6,172 nt of DNA from PWQG01 sp051747985 (lineage in GTDB: Bacteria; Pseudomonadota; Gammaproteobacteria; Pseudomonadales; Pseudohongiellaceae). Both the position numbers and the translations under genes were made by a program. The stretch is taken from contig JBNJGU010000175.1 in the NCBI GenBank assembly GCA_051747985.1, positions 1 through 6,172 on the forward strand. Reading direction: 5' to 3'. The notes below the pieces were generated by a model that did no database searches, was not told the DNA's origin, and saw nothing but the letters and a program-made list of their open reading frames with translations. This document shows, in pieces, positions 6,071-6,172 of the stretch (the first letter of the stretch is position 1; each line of letters opens with the position of its first letter).

Positions 6071-6172
6071 GTGATCACTTCGTAGCGCCGAGCTTCGTGG
6101 GTGTCATGGCCCCGCAGGAGACGCCCGTGTATACGTCCTTGTAGGGCTCGGCGCGCGCCATCCATGGCGGAC
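6071..6172. repeat. Structured palindromic intergenic repeat (partial, runs off the window)
   Basis: This non-coding stretch after the lactonase gene is rich in nested inverted repeats. GTGATCAC (6071-6078) is a perfect palindrome. GCGCCGAGC (6085-6093) and GCTCGGCGC (6146-6154) are exact 9-base inverted arms. Inside them CGTGGGTGTC (6096-6105) pairs with GACGCCCGTG (6120-6129) with three G-T wobbles. At the right edge CGCCAT (6156-6161) and ATGGCG (6164-6169) flank a central CC. Its overall look, including CATCCATGGCG and GGGGCCATGACACC on the other strand, resembles multicopy intergenic repeats that I recall from marine and halophilic gammaproteobacteria; this is recollection, not a search. 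It may mark the 3' end of the lactonase transcript, but there is no T run. Confidence 0.6.

Noticed and set aside
6060..6168. Minus-strand open frame starting MDGARRALQGRIHG in the terminal repeat
   Set aside because: It is a translation of a structured intergenic repeat. Such frames are often wrongly annotated as short proteins; there is no ribosome site in view.

Overview
The window is GC-rich, densely coded DNA that looks like a gammaproteobacterial chromosome, possibly from a marine or halophilic lineage. The grounds are the RND efflux gene type, good AGGAG-type ribosome sites, and a structured intergenic repeat at the right edge that resembles (from memory, not from a search) repeats common in Halomonas/Marinobacter-type genomes. 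No rRNA, tRNA, CRISPR array, transposase or integrase gene is visible.

Layout. Positions 1-125 hold a long non-coding palindrome with a perfect 22-bp inverted repeat at its core. Positions 165-413 (minus strand) encode a small three-helix membrane protein of 82 residues. Positions 414-594 form a divergent, AT-rich control region with an extended -10 promoter for the small gene, a partial sigma-54-like site towards the right-hand genes, and several palindromes, one of which is a perfect 9-bp stem with a 3-base loop just ahead of the pump gene. Positions 595-3750 encode an RND inner-membrane efflux pump of 1051 residues. Its stop codon overlaps the start of the partner membrane fusion (adaptor) protein at 3747-5045. 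After a 117-base gap, 5163-6059 encodes a secreted SMP-30/gluconolactonase-type lactonase. From 6060 to the end there is an intergenic region containing a palindromic repeat that probably continues beyond the window.

How the genes work together. The pump and adaptor make two thirds of a tripartite efflux system. The outer-membrane channel is absent here and is presumably a TolC-type protein encoded elsewhere. The order is pump first and adaptor second, the reverse of the common arrangement, and the two are translationally coupled. The lactonase is on the same strand and is predicted to act in the periplasm, the compartment the pump drains. It may be a late member of the operon or have its own weak promoter. 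A link between lactone hydrolysis and export is a hypothesis only.

The genes belong to known families. The least explained parts are the non-coding structures: the 1-125 palindrome, the stacked palindromes in the divergent promoter, and the terminal repeat.
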